A stretch of 64,000 nt of DNA from Treponema bryantii (GTDB taxonomy: Bacteria > Spirochaetota > Spirochaetia > Treponematales > Treponemataceae). Numbering within the stretch: position 1 is the stretch's first letter; each line of letters starts with the position of its first letter. A program made the position numbers and the translations under genes. The stretch is taken from the NCBI RefSeq assembly GCF_900111035.1, contig NZ_FOFU01000002.1, forward strand, positions 62,001 to 126,000, given 5' to 3'. Shown piece by piece: positions 39,761 to 49,134 of this stretch. The notes beneath the pieces are model-generated. The model made no database searches and was not told the origin of the DNA. It worked only from the letters and a program-made list of their open reading frames with translations.

Positions 39761-40924
39761 TTATCTGTCTGCCTTTTTTACCCAGTTAATAAACTGAAGT
39801 TTTGTAACGATTTCATCCGGTTTAAAGTTTCGTCCATCCGGAAGTTCCATAAATTCACTTTCGATTACACCTAGTACAGCATCAAAATCATCATCATTTA
39901 CAGAAATATCCAAAACAGGGCTCTTTGTTCTGCCTGATTTCTTATATTTTTCTGAATAGCGGTAAAGCATCTTCAAATTTCCGCTTCTACGTACATAAGC
40001 ATTCCAGATAAAGCGGGCAGCCATCTTGCGATTGATTTCATCTGCTGTCATAAGATATGAAGATGTACCTTCTGCATTCTGCTGATCTGAAGCGGCAGAA
40101 AAATAACCGCCCTTCTCCAGAGTAGAAATCAAAGCCTGTGTTTTCTGTTTCTGATTTTTCTTTGTATTTGCTGCCTGATAATTAGCAAGCAGGCTGGTAT
40201 TTTCAACTGTAAGGTTTACCAGATCATCAAGAGTAAGATTTCCCTGCAATGATTCCAAATTCTGCTTAGAATTTACATCCGGATCACTTCCATAGGCAGA
40301 ATAAAGCTCCCAGATATAACTTCTGAGAGGATTATATACAGTCCTATAGTTATGAAGTCCATCTCCATCAAAAAGAATAAAGGCATTATCAATAACAGAA
40401 ATAGCCTGATCATACTTGTTCTGCTGATATAAAAGCTTACCCTGTTCAAGCAGAAGTACTGCATTCTTTGTATCATACTTTAATACAGATTCTATCATTG
40501 AAAGGCTTTGTTCAGGATTTTTTACAAGTCTGCAGCTAAGCAATTGAACATACTGATCTCCCTTCTGAAGTCCGCGTGCTTCATTATACGCATTTTCTGC
40601 ATCACGATTGCGGCCCTGAAGTTTGTACAAGAGTCCTTCAAAAGCACGAAGACGAGCCATCAAATACGGTTCTATAACATTAGTTGAGCTCTTATATGCT
40701 GCTATATCAGCCAGCAAGCCTGTCACTTCTTCCAGAGGAGCTTTTCCATCCAGTTGAGTTTTAGCATCAATCTTAATGAATTTATCTTCATAAACTTCAA
40801 TTGAGCTGAAAATATAAGTATTTTCTTCTGTATAAGTATAAATATCCTGCTGCAAGGTTGCGCAGGAAGCTAACGAAAGAATAATACTAAGCAGACCGAT
40901 TGCTGTAAGCAGCATTTTTTTCAT
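39761..40924 (-). CDS. TPR lipoprotein at the end of the chemosensory operon
   Basis: A 387-aa lipoprotein (signal MKKMLLTAIGLLSIILSLAS followed by Cys; lipobox LASC). The mature part is helical with TPR-like units (ARLRAFEGLLYKLQGRNRDA; AVLLLEQGKLLYQQNKYDQA), and the C-terminus (DEIVTKLQFINWVKKADR) is positively charged. Probably periplasmic face of a membrane, acting as an assembly or scaffold protein. It starts 10 bp after the propeller gene with AAGGAG, so it is the last gene of the che operon. No function is known to me; the link to the chemosensory genes rests on spacing. Confidence 0.75.
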   Translation of the reverse strand: MKKMLLTAIGLLSIILSLASCATLQQDIYTYTEENTYIFSSIEVYEDKFIKIDAKTQLDGKAPLEEVTGLLADIAAYKSSTNVIEPYLMARLRAFEGLLYKLQGRNRDAENAYNEARGLQKGDQYVQLLSCRLVKNPEQSLSMIESVLKYDTKNAVLLLEQGKLLYQQNKYDQAISVIDNAFILFDGDGLHNYRTVYNPLRSYIWELYSAYGSDPDVNSKQNLESLQGNLTLDDLVNLTVENTSLLANYQAANTKKNQKQKTQALISTLEKGGYFSAASDQQNAEGTSSYLMTADEINRKMAARFIWNAYVRRSGNLKMLYRYSEKYKKSGRTKSPVLDISVNDDDFDAVLGVIESEFMELPDGRNFKPDEIVTKLQFINWVKKADR

Positions 40925-40934
40925 AAAAAACTCC

Positions 40935-43637
40935 TTATTTTAGAACATTAGAAGCTGATATTTTGTTATCAAATGTTATAGCAAGACAATCATTTTTATT
41001 GTCACCATTCAAATCTACAAACAAAGGATTACCATAACCGGATACAGGGAAATGCGGTAACATCTCCATAAGGCTGTTGAAACCATAAAGGGAGTTTCCA
41101 TCACCGGAAATAAAGATTTCTTCACCGGCTTGTCCATCATAATCACAAACGGTTATGCGGCCTGTTTTTGCTGTAAAATACGGAATCTTAATTCTCATTG
41201 ACTTTCCGTCCAGCCCTACCCTATAAAATTCGCCTTCAGCAGAAAGAGCAAAGAGATATCCGTCTGCCATTGCAACATTCATATAGAATACTCCGTTTAA
41301 TCCAACCGGGAATGGATCAAGCAGCTCTCCATTGAAATCATAAACATAAAGCTGACCAGCCTGTGTAATCATTGCTGTATACTGTTTTCCACCTGCAGTA
41401 AACAGACATGGAGAACCATATGCAATTCCATCAAGTTCAAGAGGTCCTTCCTTTGTTACAGGCTCCAGATTTTTATAAATATGAATTCCACCAAAGAATC
41501 CTTTTTCATAGAACGCCAGAATATCTCCATTTACAGCTGGAGCAGATTTTATTCCATCTTCTGCATCTGTCTCAAACTGACTTACTTCTCCTGTCTGAGA
41601 AATAAAGCACAGAACTCCGTCATTACCGGCAAGAACGAGAGAATCCTTATAAACGAAAGGCGGACAAGTCATTGAAACTCCGGAAAGAATAGGATATCCA
41701 AATACACTTTCCAGTTTTCCATTCAGAAGATAAACCATACCGCTCTTTGTTACTGCCCAAAGTTCTCCATTATTTGCCTTAGCAGTTGCTTCACTAGCTG
41801 CAACAATGTACTGAACTTCTGGAAGTTCTGTTTTACCACGGGCAAATGTTCCGCAGTCCAGAGAATTTACAGAAGAATCATTTTCAAGCCAGAAAACAAG
41901 TTTACTCTTTTTAGCTTTTGATTTTATGAGAGTTGCGTTTGTTTTATTCTCAAGTTCAATAGGGAAACCTGGAATATGTCGTGAAGATTCCAATTCAACG
42001 GCAGAAGCCTGAAGCTGAACGCTTAATACGCTATCCTTTATGCGAAGGTCAAATCTTCCTGAATTATAAAGAGCAAGAATCTTTGACATTGCTGAATTAC
42101 CTTTTACAAAGAACGGAACACTGCGTTCAAGATTATAATAAAGGGAAAGTGTTGAATATGGAGTCTGACTGGAAGAAACTCTCTGCCAGTTTGTACTTCC
42201 TGTAAGTCTTTTTGAATTATGTGCACCAGAATTTATTGCTACAAGATTTTCCGGAGACTGAGACATATAAAGATAACCATCTCTAATAAGATAATACGGC
42301 TTTGGCACATTGATATTTAAAGCCTGCAAAACCGAGAGTACAAAACCTGGCATCTGAACGCAAGGTAAGCGAACACCATCAACAAGCAGGCTGTCATTCG
42401 AATTGAGAAGGTATGATGAGAAAATTCTGTCAAAAATTTCAGTGCGTTTTGCCTCATCTGCAACTTTAATTGCAAAAACAGGTTCTGATTTTCCCTCTAT
42501 TCCAAAGACAGCAAACTCATCTCCTGTCCATGAGAAAAGCAGTTCATCTAAAGGTGTATTAAATACAATTCGACTTACAGAATCAGATTTATTCCAGGTT
42601 GAAGAAAAATCCTTTTCTGCAGGAAGTATTTTTAGGATTGCATCTTTCAGACTCTGAAGAGTACCTGCGGAAATAAGAGTATAATACTGAACATCCTCGC
42701 TGAATTTTGGAAGCAAGGTTGGAACAGAAGATTCCCTTTTCAAAAGCTGCAGCACAGGATGGTCTTCATCAGTTTCAGTATTCATTGGAACTGAAATTCC
42801 TAAATTAAACTCGTTCTGTGTAATTCCAAAAGTTAATTCAGTAAATTCATTTTCAGAAAGATAAGGAACTATTGCTTCAAGATAGTTTTTCAAAGCTGAA
42901 GGATTCTTTTCTTTCTCATCTTCAACTGATTTTTCACTATCCATATTTTCAACAAATCTCAAAAGATTCTTACCGTTAGCTAAAATACGAAGAGGATTTT
43001 TAAGTTTTGCTGTCATAGCAGAAAGTTCTTCTTTAGAATAAAGCTTACTGTTTGAATAAGTCATTGCATTTTCAAGCAGCATCTTATCGGTTGAAAAAAT
43101 AATCAGATTCTTTTTGAATACAAAAAAAGTTGACTCATTCAGCTGATAGTAATTTCCATACTGATTAGAAGAAATCTCAAGCAATCCAGAAAGTTTTTTT
43201 ATATGCGGAATAGCATAAGGTACAATTCTTGCAGCTCCAGACAGAATACCCGCATCAAGAATACCAATTGCACTACCGTCGTATACTGCGGCATCAAGTC
43301 TTCTTTTTAGGGCTGTTCGTACAAAGAAACTCTTTCTCAGTCTGGAACTTTTTACTTTAAGAAAAGTATCGCGGTATTTCTGTAATTCAGGACTGGTCAT
43401 TGCAATAAGAGTTGCATCAAGGTCCAGCAAAGGTTCTGCTGTTTCCCAGATAGAATCGGTTCTTAAATAAACTGCATATTCAGACGGGAGTGCATCTGTT
43501 GATTTTACTCTGTCAAAATAGCAGAAAGTAAACCATACCAGTACTACAATAAGCAGCACCAGCACTAGTTTAAAATGCAGCAGAAGAAGCCTCACTCCAA
43601 GAGGAAGCTTCTTCTTTTTGTTTTCTTGTTTATCCAT
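40935..43637 (-). CDS. Membrane-anchored protein with C-terminal propeller repeats
   Basis: A 900-aa protein with one N-terminal helix (LLLLHFKLVLVLLIVVLVWF, ~18-38) and a large extracytoplasmic part. Residues ~50-600 resemble DUF3352-type sequences (SEYAVYLRTDSIWETAEPLL). Residues ~600-895 contain PQQ/FG-GAP-like propeller blades (KSGMVYLLNGKLESVFGYPI, FVDLNGDNKNDCLAITFDN). TATAAT sits 8 nt before the ATG and TTGAAG 16 nt further, without a Shine-Dalgarno, so it may also be made from its own leaderless message. It follows the second MCP by 25 bp. Possible role: a periplasmic ligand-binding or assembly partner; unproven. Confidence 0.75.
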   Translation of the reverse strand: MDKQENKKKKLPLGVRLLLLHFKLVLVLLIVVLVWFTFCYFDRVKSTDALPSEYAVYLRTDSIWETAEPLLDLDATLIAMTSPELQKYRDTFLKVKSSRLRKSFFVRTALKRRLDAAVYDGSAIGILDAGILSGAARIVPYAIPHIKKLSGLLEISSNQYGNYYQLNESTFFVFKKNLIIFSTDKMLLENAMTYSNSKLYSKEELSAMTAKLKNPLRILANGKNLLRFVENMDSEKSVEDEKEKNPSALKNYLEAIVPYLSENEFTELTFGITQNEFNLGISVPMNTETDEDHPVLQLLKRESSVPTLLPKFSEDVQYYTLISAGTLQSLKDAILKILPAEKDFSSTWNKSDSVSRIVFNTPLDELLFSWTGDEFAVFGIEGKSEPVFAIKVADEAKRTEIFDRIFSSYLLNSNDSLLVDGVRLPCVQMPGFVLSVLQALNINVPKPYYLIRDGYLYMSQSPENLVAINSGAHNSKRLTGSTNWQRVSSSQTPYSTLSLYYNLERSVPFFVKGNSAMSKILALYNSGRFDLRIKDSVLSVQLQASAVELESSRHIPGFPIELENKTNATLIKSKAKKSKLVFWLENDSSVNSLDCGTFARGKTELPEVQYIVAASEATAKANNGELWAVTKSGMVYLLNGKLESVFGYPILSGVSMTCPPFVYKDSLVLAGNDGVLCFISQTGEVSQFETDAEDGIKSAPAVNGDILAFYEKGFFGGIHIYKNLEPVTKEGPLELDGIAYGSPCLFTAGGKQYTAMITQAGQLYVYDFNGELLDPFPVGLNGVFYMNVAMADGYLFALSAEGEFYRVGLDGKSMRIKIPYFTAKTGRITVCDYDGQAGEEIFISGDGNSLYGFNSLMEMLPHFPVSGYGNPLFVDLNGDNKNDCLAITFDNKISASNVLK

Positions 43638-43645
43638 ACGGTAAT

Positions 43646-43673
43646 ATTATACTAATCTTACCTTACTCTTCAA
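43646..43673 (-). promoter_or_regulatory. Internal promoter with probable leaderless start
   Basis: Minus strand TTGAAG (43668-43673), 16-nt spacer, TATAAT (43646-43651), 8 nt before the ATG at 43637. It overlaps the last codons of the MCP gene. Confidence 0.6.
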
Positions 43674-45453
43674 TAATCTGAACATGAAGATTTTCAAGAA
43701 GGTTTGCGGCCTCTTTAAGCTTCTGTGCAGTATTATTAACAGTTCCTGTAGAATTAGAAAAGTTTTCGATTCCCGAAGAAATCTGACGTACGGTTGCAAC
43801 AATCTGATCGAACGAAGTAGACTGCTGATTAATGATTTCCTTAATCTGATTTGCAGACTCTACTGTAATTTCTGAAGAACTCTGAATATCGTTGAACTTC
43901 TCCTTAAGTTTTTCTGAAAGCTCAAGACCTTCGCGGATCTTTTCTGTTCCAGACTCAGAAGTAATAATCAGGTTATCAGATGAGTGTTGAATTTCTGTAA
44001 TTCTGTCTTTAATCTGATCAACAGAATTTGTAATTCCTGCTGCAAGACGGCGTACTTCGTTAGCAACAATATGGAAGTTCTTTCCGCTGTCCCCGGCACT
44101 TGAAGCTTCGAGCTCAGCATTGAAAGCGATGATACGAGTCTGATCTGCAATATCGTTAATGATTTTTACGATTTCCCAGATGCTTCCGATTTTTTCACCA
44201 AGCTCACGGATTCCGGAAATTGTTGAAACGTTAGCGTCTGTAATTTCTGTCATCTTATCAAGGTTAGACTGAAGGGTTTCAAAACCGGCATCTACATTGT
44301 TTTCAGTTCCTTCTGCAACGGTTGTTACATCTGCAATCTTTTCAACAATGTTACGTGTCTGGCGGTCTGTATCTTCCATTGTAGCAAGAATCTCTTTTAC
44401 ACCAGTAGACTGTTCAAGAGAGGTTGATGCTGTAGACTGAGCAATTTCTGTAAGTCCTTCAATAGGCTCAATCATTGTATTACCAATCTCGTGTACATCA
44501 TTCAAAATTGAACGGAACAAAAGTACAATCTGATTGATAAGATACAGGTTGTAAGAAACTTCTGATTCAAAATCAGTTGGAACAAGCTTTACTGTAAAAA
44601 TATCATTTTTGATGATATGAAGCATTGCGTTCTGAAGTTTATCAGAAGAAATAAGAATACTGTTCAGGAAGGAATAAACCGAAACGATTCCGACAATTGT
44701 ATTTATTGCAAGAACAACGCCAATTCTTGAAAGCTGAACCTTACGTAAGCCAAGTCCGTAAGCATCAGCAGGAAGGAAACCGGCAGATGCAGAAGGAACG
44801 TTATTGTAATAATACACATAAAAGAGCATCATTGCTAAAACAATTCCCCATACGACTGGGATTGTACAGTAAAGAGCAAAGGTTCTGTGATATGAAACTC
44901 CAAAATAAGATTTCTTGTTCAGAATCTTTTCATCAATACCTTCTTCAACAATACGACAGGCATATTCATTACAAATTCCGCGTGTGTTTGCAAGAGCAAG
45001 AAGACCTGCTACGTATGCACCGAGGAAACAGCTGCAAAGACTGACAATATTTATACTGAGATTTACTCTATAAATAAAATGATAGGCAGCTGCAAGTGCA
45101 ATGGCACACACAACGAAATAAGAAGTAGTTTCAATAGATTTCTTTTTTGGAAGTTTATGCAAATCAAGGAAAAGTTTTGTTCGCTCTTCCTTTGTCATTT
45201 CTTCATTTTCCCAGATTTCAATTCTCTTTGAAACCTTACCCATGAACATATGATTTGTAACAGTTGAACATACAAACTGTGCAAACAAAACGCCAAGTGC
45301 AACGGTAATAATTAACGGATAGTGAGTTGAGAATTTAAGATTCAAAATAAAAACTGTATACAAAAGAAGTACTAAACCACAGGCAATATCAGGGATATGA
45401 CTTGCACGCAAAATTCTTCTTTCGAGTGATAAATACTTTTCGTTCTGTTTCAT
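43663..45453 (-). CDS. Methyl-accepting chemotaxis protein with six-helix membrane sensor (MCP B)
   Basis: A 596-aa receptor. Six hydrophobic segments fill residues ~15-265 (for example LVLLLYTVFILNLKF; VVWGIVLAMMLFYVYYY), with no large periplasmic domain and no HAMP signature recognised. The cytoplasmic signalling domain spans ~300-590. The tip IIAFNAELEASSAGDSGKNF departs from the usual ALNAAIEAARAGE at several places. Its paralog upstream has the same changes, so both probably dock to this operon's own CheA/CheW. The start codon overlaps the stop of MCP A by one base (TAATG). Ligand unknown; membrane state or a hydrophobic signal is conceivable. Confidence 0.88.
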   Translation of the reverse strand: MKQNEKYLSLERRILRASHIPDIACGLVLLLYTVFILNLKFSTHYPLIITVALGVLFAQFVCSTVTNHMFMGKVSKRIEIWENEEMTKEERTKLFLDLHKLPKKKSIETTSYFVVCAIALAAAYHFIYRVNLSINIVSLCSCFLGAYVAGLLALANTRGICNEYACRIVEEGIDEKILNKKSYFGVSYHRTFALYCTIPVVWGIVLAMMLFYVYYYNNVPSASAGFLPADAYGLGLRKVQLSRIGVVLAINTIVGIVSVYSFLNSILISSDKLQNAMLHIIKNDIFTVKLVPTDFESEVSYNLYLINQIVLLFRSILNDVHEIGNTMIEPIEGLTEIAQSTASTSLEQSTGVKEILATMEDTDRQTRNIVEKIADVTTVAEGTENNVDAGFETLQSNLDKMTEITDANVSTISGIRELGEKIGSIWEIVKIINDIADQTRIIAFNAELEASSAGDSGKNFHIVANEVRRLAAGITNSVDQIKDRITEIQHSSDNLIITSESGTEKIREGLELSEKLKEKFNDIQSSSEITVESANQIKEIINQQSTSFDQIVATVRQISSGIENFSNSTGTVNNTAQKLKEAANLLENLHVQIIEE

Positions 45454-47270
45454 TATTTCACCTCACTTGCTGTACCAGCGTTTTCTAATTCGGTAATTGC
45501 GTCCTCTGGCTGAAGCTTCTTCAGGCTGTCTGAAATAAGGCAGAGGTTCTGTGCCGAATCACTGATTTTCTGTGTTGATGTTGAGAAGGTTTCTGCTGCT
45601 TCTGCAATCTGACGCAGGGTAATAACAATCTGTGCAAAAGAAGCTGTCTGCTGCTCAATAATCTTTTTAATATCTTCTGATGCATAGTCCATTGTTTCTG
45701 ATGAATGCTGGAGCTCTTCAAAGCGTGTATTCAACTCTGTGATTATCTGAGTTCCATCAAGAATCTTGTTACAGCCGTTCTGAGAAGAAATAAGCAGTGC
45801 ATCTGAAGAATGCTGAATTTCAATAATTCGTTTACGGATTTCATTTGTAGATTGAATTGTGTTGTTTGTGAGACGGCGGATTTCATTTGCTACAAGCGCA
45901 AAGTTCTCACCTACATCACCGGCACTGGAAGCTTCAATTTCAGCATTAAATGCAATGATATTTGTCTGATCTGCAATACCATTGATGATTCTTGCAATAT
46001 CTGAAATACCGGTAATCTTTTCTGTAAGAATCTTAATTCCATCTACTGTAATATCATTTGCAGCTTTAATTTCATCCAGCTTCTGCATGTTCTGCTTGAG
46101 GATACTGAAACCATCTACAATATTTTCTGTTGTCTTTTTAGCAACCAGAGAAACCTCACCGATTTTTTCTGCAATGTTCTTTGAAAGAGAGTCTGTTTCT
46201 TCCATTGCAGAAAGAAGTTCCTTAACACCAGAGTTCTGTTCAAGAGAGGTAACGGCAGTCTCACGGGAAATAACAGAGAGTTCATTACTTGACTCAATTA
46301 CATCCATACTGATTTTCTGACTCTGCTTCAGGATTTTCTGAAGAATCTCTACAATTGTGTTGAGCAGGTAAACATTGTACATAAACTCATTTGAGAGGTC
46401 AGTTTTTTCAAATTTTACCTTACGAAGATTTTCTTTATTTATTCCACTCATCAAATCATGCATGTTATTAATTGAGCGCATCATTCGTCTGAAGAGAGTT
46501 CCTGAATAATACAGATAAGCTATAAGGCTGAGTCCTCCAAAAACAATAAGATGAAAGAATACAAGTTTTGTTGCTGTATAAGAAGCATAGGTTCGCCAGG
46601 CAAGAATAAAGAACAATATACCAATTATTAAAATCGGAGCAAAAATATGAATTACAGTGATTGTTGAAGAGTTCATACCAAAGTAGTGTCTCTTTTCAAC
46701 CTCAATTTTTGATACACCTTTTCGAACAATTTCTGCAGCATGCTTAGAACAGATTTTCTGAGTAATTCCCGTAATAGCATGAACTGTAGCACAATACGCA
46801 CCAAGGAAAAGCATGCAGGAAACAAGAATTACTGTATTAAGACTCAGATGTGCAATTCCAGAAAACAAAGAAATCCAGATAGAACCGCAGACTATAAAGA
46901 AGATGAATACTACAACTCCAATTCTTGCAGGCATTCCCATCAACTGCTTCATAAGTTTTGTTCGTTCTTTTTCAGTCGAATCATAATAATAGAATGAAGA
47001 CAAATCTTCAGTAATTGCCTGTGTTACAAGTACAATGCCCATCACAAGAGCTAAAGCATGAAGTGCCATACAAATAAGGACTCCCAGTCCAATTATTGAC
47101 GGCAGCTTGATAATCCGGAGCTCTCCGATTCCCATCGAAATACAGGCAGCCATAGTCAGGATTTCAAAACACATATTGGAAAGAACTACCCGTTTGGTAA
47201 CCTCTGCTCCAAAATTGATGTCTTTTTCCATGACGGTTTTCTTTTGCGTGAATTCTTCTTTTATATTCAT
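45453..47270 (-). CDS. Methyl-accepting chemotaxis protein with six-helix membrane sensor (MCP A)
   Basis: A 605-aa receptor starting at ATG 47270 (MNIKEEFTQKKTVME), with AGAGGTGG upstream; an upstream in-frame start at 47312 lies inside the cyclase gene. Architecture as MCP B: six helices to about residue 265, then a signalling domain with tip IIAFNAEIEASSAGDVGENF and predicted methylation helices rich in Glu/Gln. The two MCPs are clear paralogs from an ancient duplication. It begins 13 bp after the cyclase stop. CheR and CheB of the same operon would adjust its methylation. Confidence 0.88.
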   Translation of the reverse strand: MNIKEEFTQKKTVMEKDINFGAEVTKRVVLSNMCFEILTMAACISMGIGELRIIKLPSIIGLGVLICMALHALALVMGIVLVTQAITEDLSSFYYYDSTEKERTKLMKQLMGMPARIGVVVFIFFIVCGSIWISLFSGIAHLSLNTVILVSCMLFLGAYCATVHAITGITQKICSKHAAEIVRKGVSKIEVEKRHYFGMNSSTITVIHIFAPILIIGILFFILAWRTYASYTATKLVFFHLIVFGGLSLIAYLYYSGTLFRRMMRSINNMHDLMSGINKENLRKVKFEKTDLSNEFMYNVYLLNTIVEILQKILKQSQKISMDVIESSNELSVISRETAVTSLEQNSGVKELLSAMEETDSLSKNIAEKIGEVSLVAKKTTENIVDGFSILKQNMQKLDEIKAANDITVDGIKILTEKITGISDIARIINGIADQTNIIAFNAEIEASSAGDVGENFALVANEIRRLTNNTIQSTNEIRKRIIEIQHSSDALLISSQNGCNKILDGTQIITELNTRFEELQHSSETMDYASEDIKKIIEQQTASFAQIVITLRQIAEAAETFSTSTQKISDSAQNLCLISDSLKKLQPEDAITELENAGTASEVK

Positions 47271-47283
47271 ATCCACCTCTTTT

Positions 47284-49134
47284 TTATTTTGATGTAAGCG
47301 CAATTGCGCCATCCCAATTATCTGGTTTATTCACTGAGAATTCTTCACAGCGTTCAAGCATAAGTCTTGCAGCCTTATTGTCCGGCAGAATATTTACTGC
47401 TGCTTCAAAATAAGGAATTGCAAGTGTAAATGCTCCTTCATTGTATGATTTAAAGCCCTTTTCATAGGCATCTGTAAAATCTTCTGGCAGCGGTTTTTCA
47501 TCTACACGATAAACAAAAACAGCTTCTTTTTTACCTTTTACTTTTACAGAGTCCAGAAGCAATACATTCATTGAATCTCCAAGTTCATCCCGAACTGCCT
47601 GAGAAATTACAATCTTTGCACCATATAACTTTGTAAGACCTTCAAGACGCGATGCAAGGTTTACTGTATCACCGATTACTGTATAGTTAGTTTTATCCGC
47701 ACTACCAATCTGACCTACAATAACATCTCCAGAATGAATACCAATTCCAATATCAAGTTTCACTCCTTCAGGAAACTTAAGCTGATTAACCGGAATTGCA
47801 TCCAGCTGAGAATACATTTCAATTGCAGCCTGAACTGCACGCTTTGCATTATCGTTGTAACTGATTGGTGCACCGAACAAAACCATGATGGCATCACCAA
47901 TAAACTTATCTACTGTACCACCGTACTTTTTTACTATATTTACCATGTAGGTAAAATAAGTATTCAAAAAGTTTACGACATTTTCTGGTTTGTTGATTTC
48001 ACTGATTGAAGTAAAGCTTCGAATATCACAAAGAAGAACTACTACATTTCGTTTTTCATTCTGGTTTGCAAGCTCCTGATTTTCACCTGAACTCAAAAAG
48101 TCGCTGATTACTTCTGCCGGGACAAACTTTGAAAAGGCAGCCCGAAGCTTCGATTCCTGCTGGGTAAGTTCAAAGCATCTGATTGCTTCCTGCAGAATAT
48201 TTGACAAAGCTGGTGTTATAAAATCTATTGAAGACTGAATCTTGTAATTAAAGAGTTTCTTCTGAGTAGAAGCAATATGAAGTGTTCCAATAAAGTCTTT
48301 TCCACTTTTTAATGTAAACGAACGATAAGATTCAAATTTCTCTCTTGATGGATGAGCAAGAAGAATATTTTCAAAATACTTTTCTTCATAAGTAATTGTA
48401 TGATTCTTTTTAGACTGCTGCTCGTATTCTACCTTACAGATATTCCAGAATTCAGCTCCGATAGATACATCAAAAAATTCCGTTCCGGTTATATATACTT
48501 TAGCAGGATGACTATCCAGTATCAGGGCAGCAGCATCAAATGCACAGGCACTGTAAAGCATTCTGAAAATCTGCTCTACAAGGAAATCAATTTCTTTTAC
48601 AGCAGAATATAACTGAATTACATTTTGAGTCATATTAAAAAAGAAATAACTGTTAGCCATTGCTGTAACAACCCACGAAGCAAGTGTTTCTTCTTCTGAT
48701 TTATCTGAAGTTTCAGTTTCTTTCTGTTCTGTATCATCTTTTGTAAAAAAGTCCTGAACCTCTACATATCCGTTTCCGAGCAGTTCCTTAACGGTGTCTA
48801 CGAGAACTTCAATATTATCATTTTTTACAAGCACAACCCGGTTAGCTTCTCTTGCAGTATTCCAGAAATCAAAAACAGAATCATCTACAGAAACAAGAAC
48901 AAAAGGCAGAGCGCTCTTTGGAGAACCGGTCTTAAGAATGTGACAAAGTTCAATACCGTTAATTTCCGGAAGTTCTTTATCCGCAATTATAAGATCCGGC
49001 GACTCATGAACAATCTGTTTGAGTGCAGAATATCCGTCTGAAAAAACTTCCGTCTCATACCCAAGTTTTTTGAGTTCCATACAAATTATCTTAGAAAGTA
49101 TTTTTGATGGGACAGCAACAAGAACCTTACTCAT
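47284..49134 (-). CDS. Receiver-like domain fused to class III adenylate cyclase: probable output of the chemosensory system
   Basis: A 616-aa cytoplasmic protein. Residues 1-120 are a receiver-like domain: the phosphoacceptor Asp (LIIADKELPEINGIEL) and Lys (VLVKND) remain, but the acidic pair is replaced (LVAVPSK instead of LVVDDS). Residues ~175-335 look GAF-like. The cyclase domain spans ~355-545, with metal aspartates in LLCDIRSFTS and FIGDAIMVLFG. The adenine-selecting Lys is in TVDKFIGD, Thr in NYTVIGDTVN, and Asn/Arg in VNLASRLE, matching class IIIb adenylate cyclases. A TPR-like tail follows (~555-605). It overlaps cheA by 8 bp and precedes the MCP genes, which argues that it is controlled by this chemosensory array. 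Confidence 0.9.
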   Translation of the reverse strand: MSKVLVAVPSKILSKIICMELKKLGYETEVFSDGYSALKQIVHESPDLIIADKELPEINGIELCHILKTGSPKSALPFVLVSVDDSVFDFWNTAREANRVVLVKNDNIEVLVDTVKELLGNGYVEVQDFFTKDDTEQKETETSDKSEEETLASWVVTAMANSYFFFNMTQNVIQLYSAVKEIDFLVEQIFRMLYSACAFDAAALILDSHPAKVYITGTEFFDVSIGAEFWNICKVEYEQQSKKNHTITYEEKYFENILLAHPSREKFESYRSFTLKSGKDFIGTLHIASTQKKLFNYKIQSSIDFITPALSNILQEAIRCFELTQQESKLRAAFSKFVPAEVISDFLSSGENQELANQNEKRNVVVLLCDIRSFTSISEINKPENVVNFLNTYFTYMVNIVKKYGGTVDKFIGDAIMVLFGAPISYNDNAKRAVQAAIEMYSQLDAIPVNQLKFPEGVKLDIGIGIHSGDVIVGQIGSADKTNYTVIGDTVNLASRLEGLTKLYGAKIVISQAVRDELGDSMNVLLLDSVKVKGKKEAVFVYRVDEKPLPEDFTDAYEKGFKSYNEGAFTLAIPYFEAAVNILPDNKAARLMLERCEEFSVNKPDNWDGAIALTSK

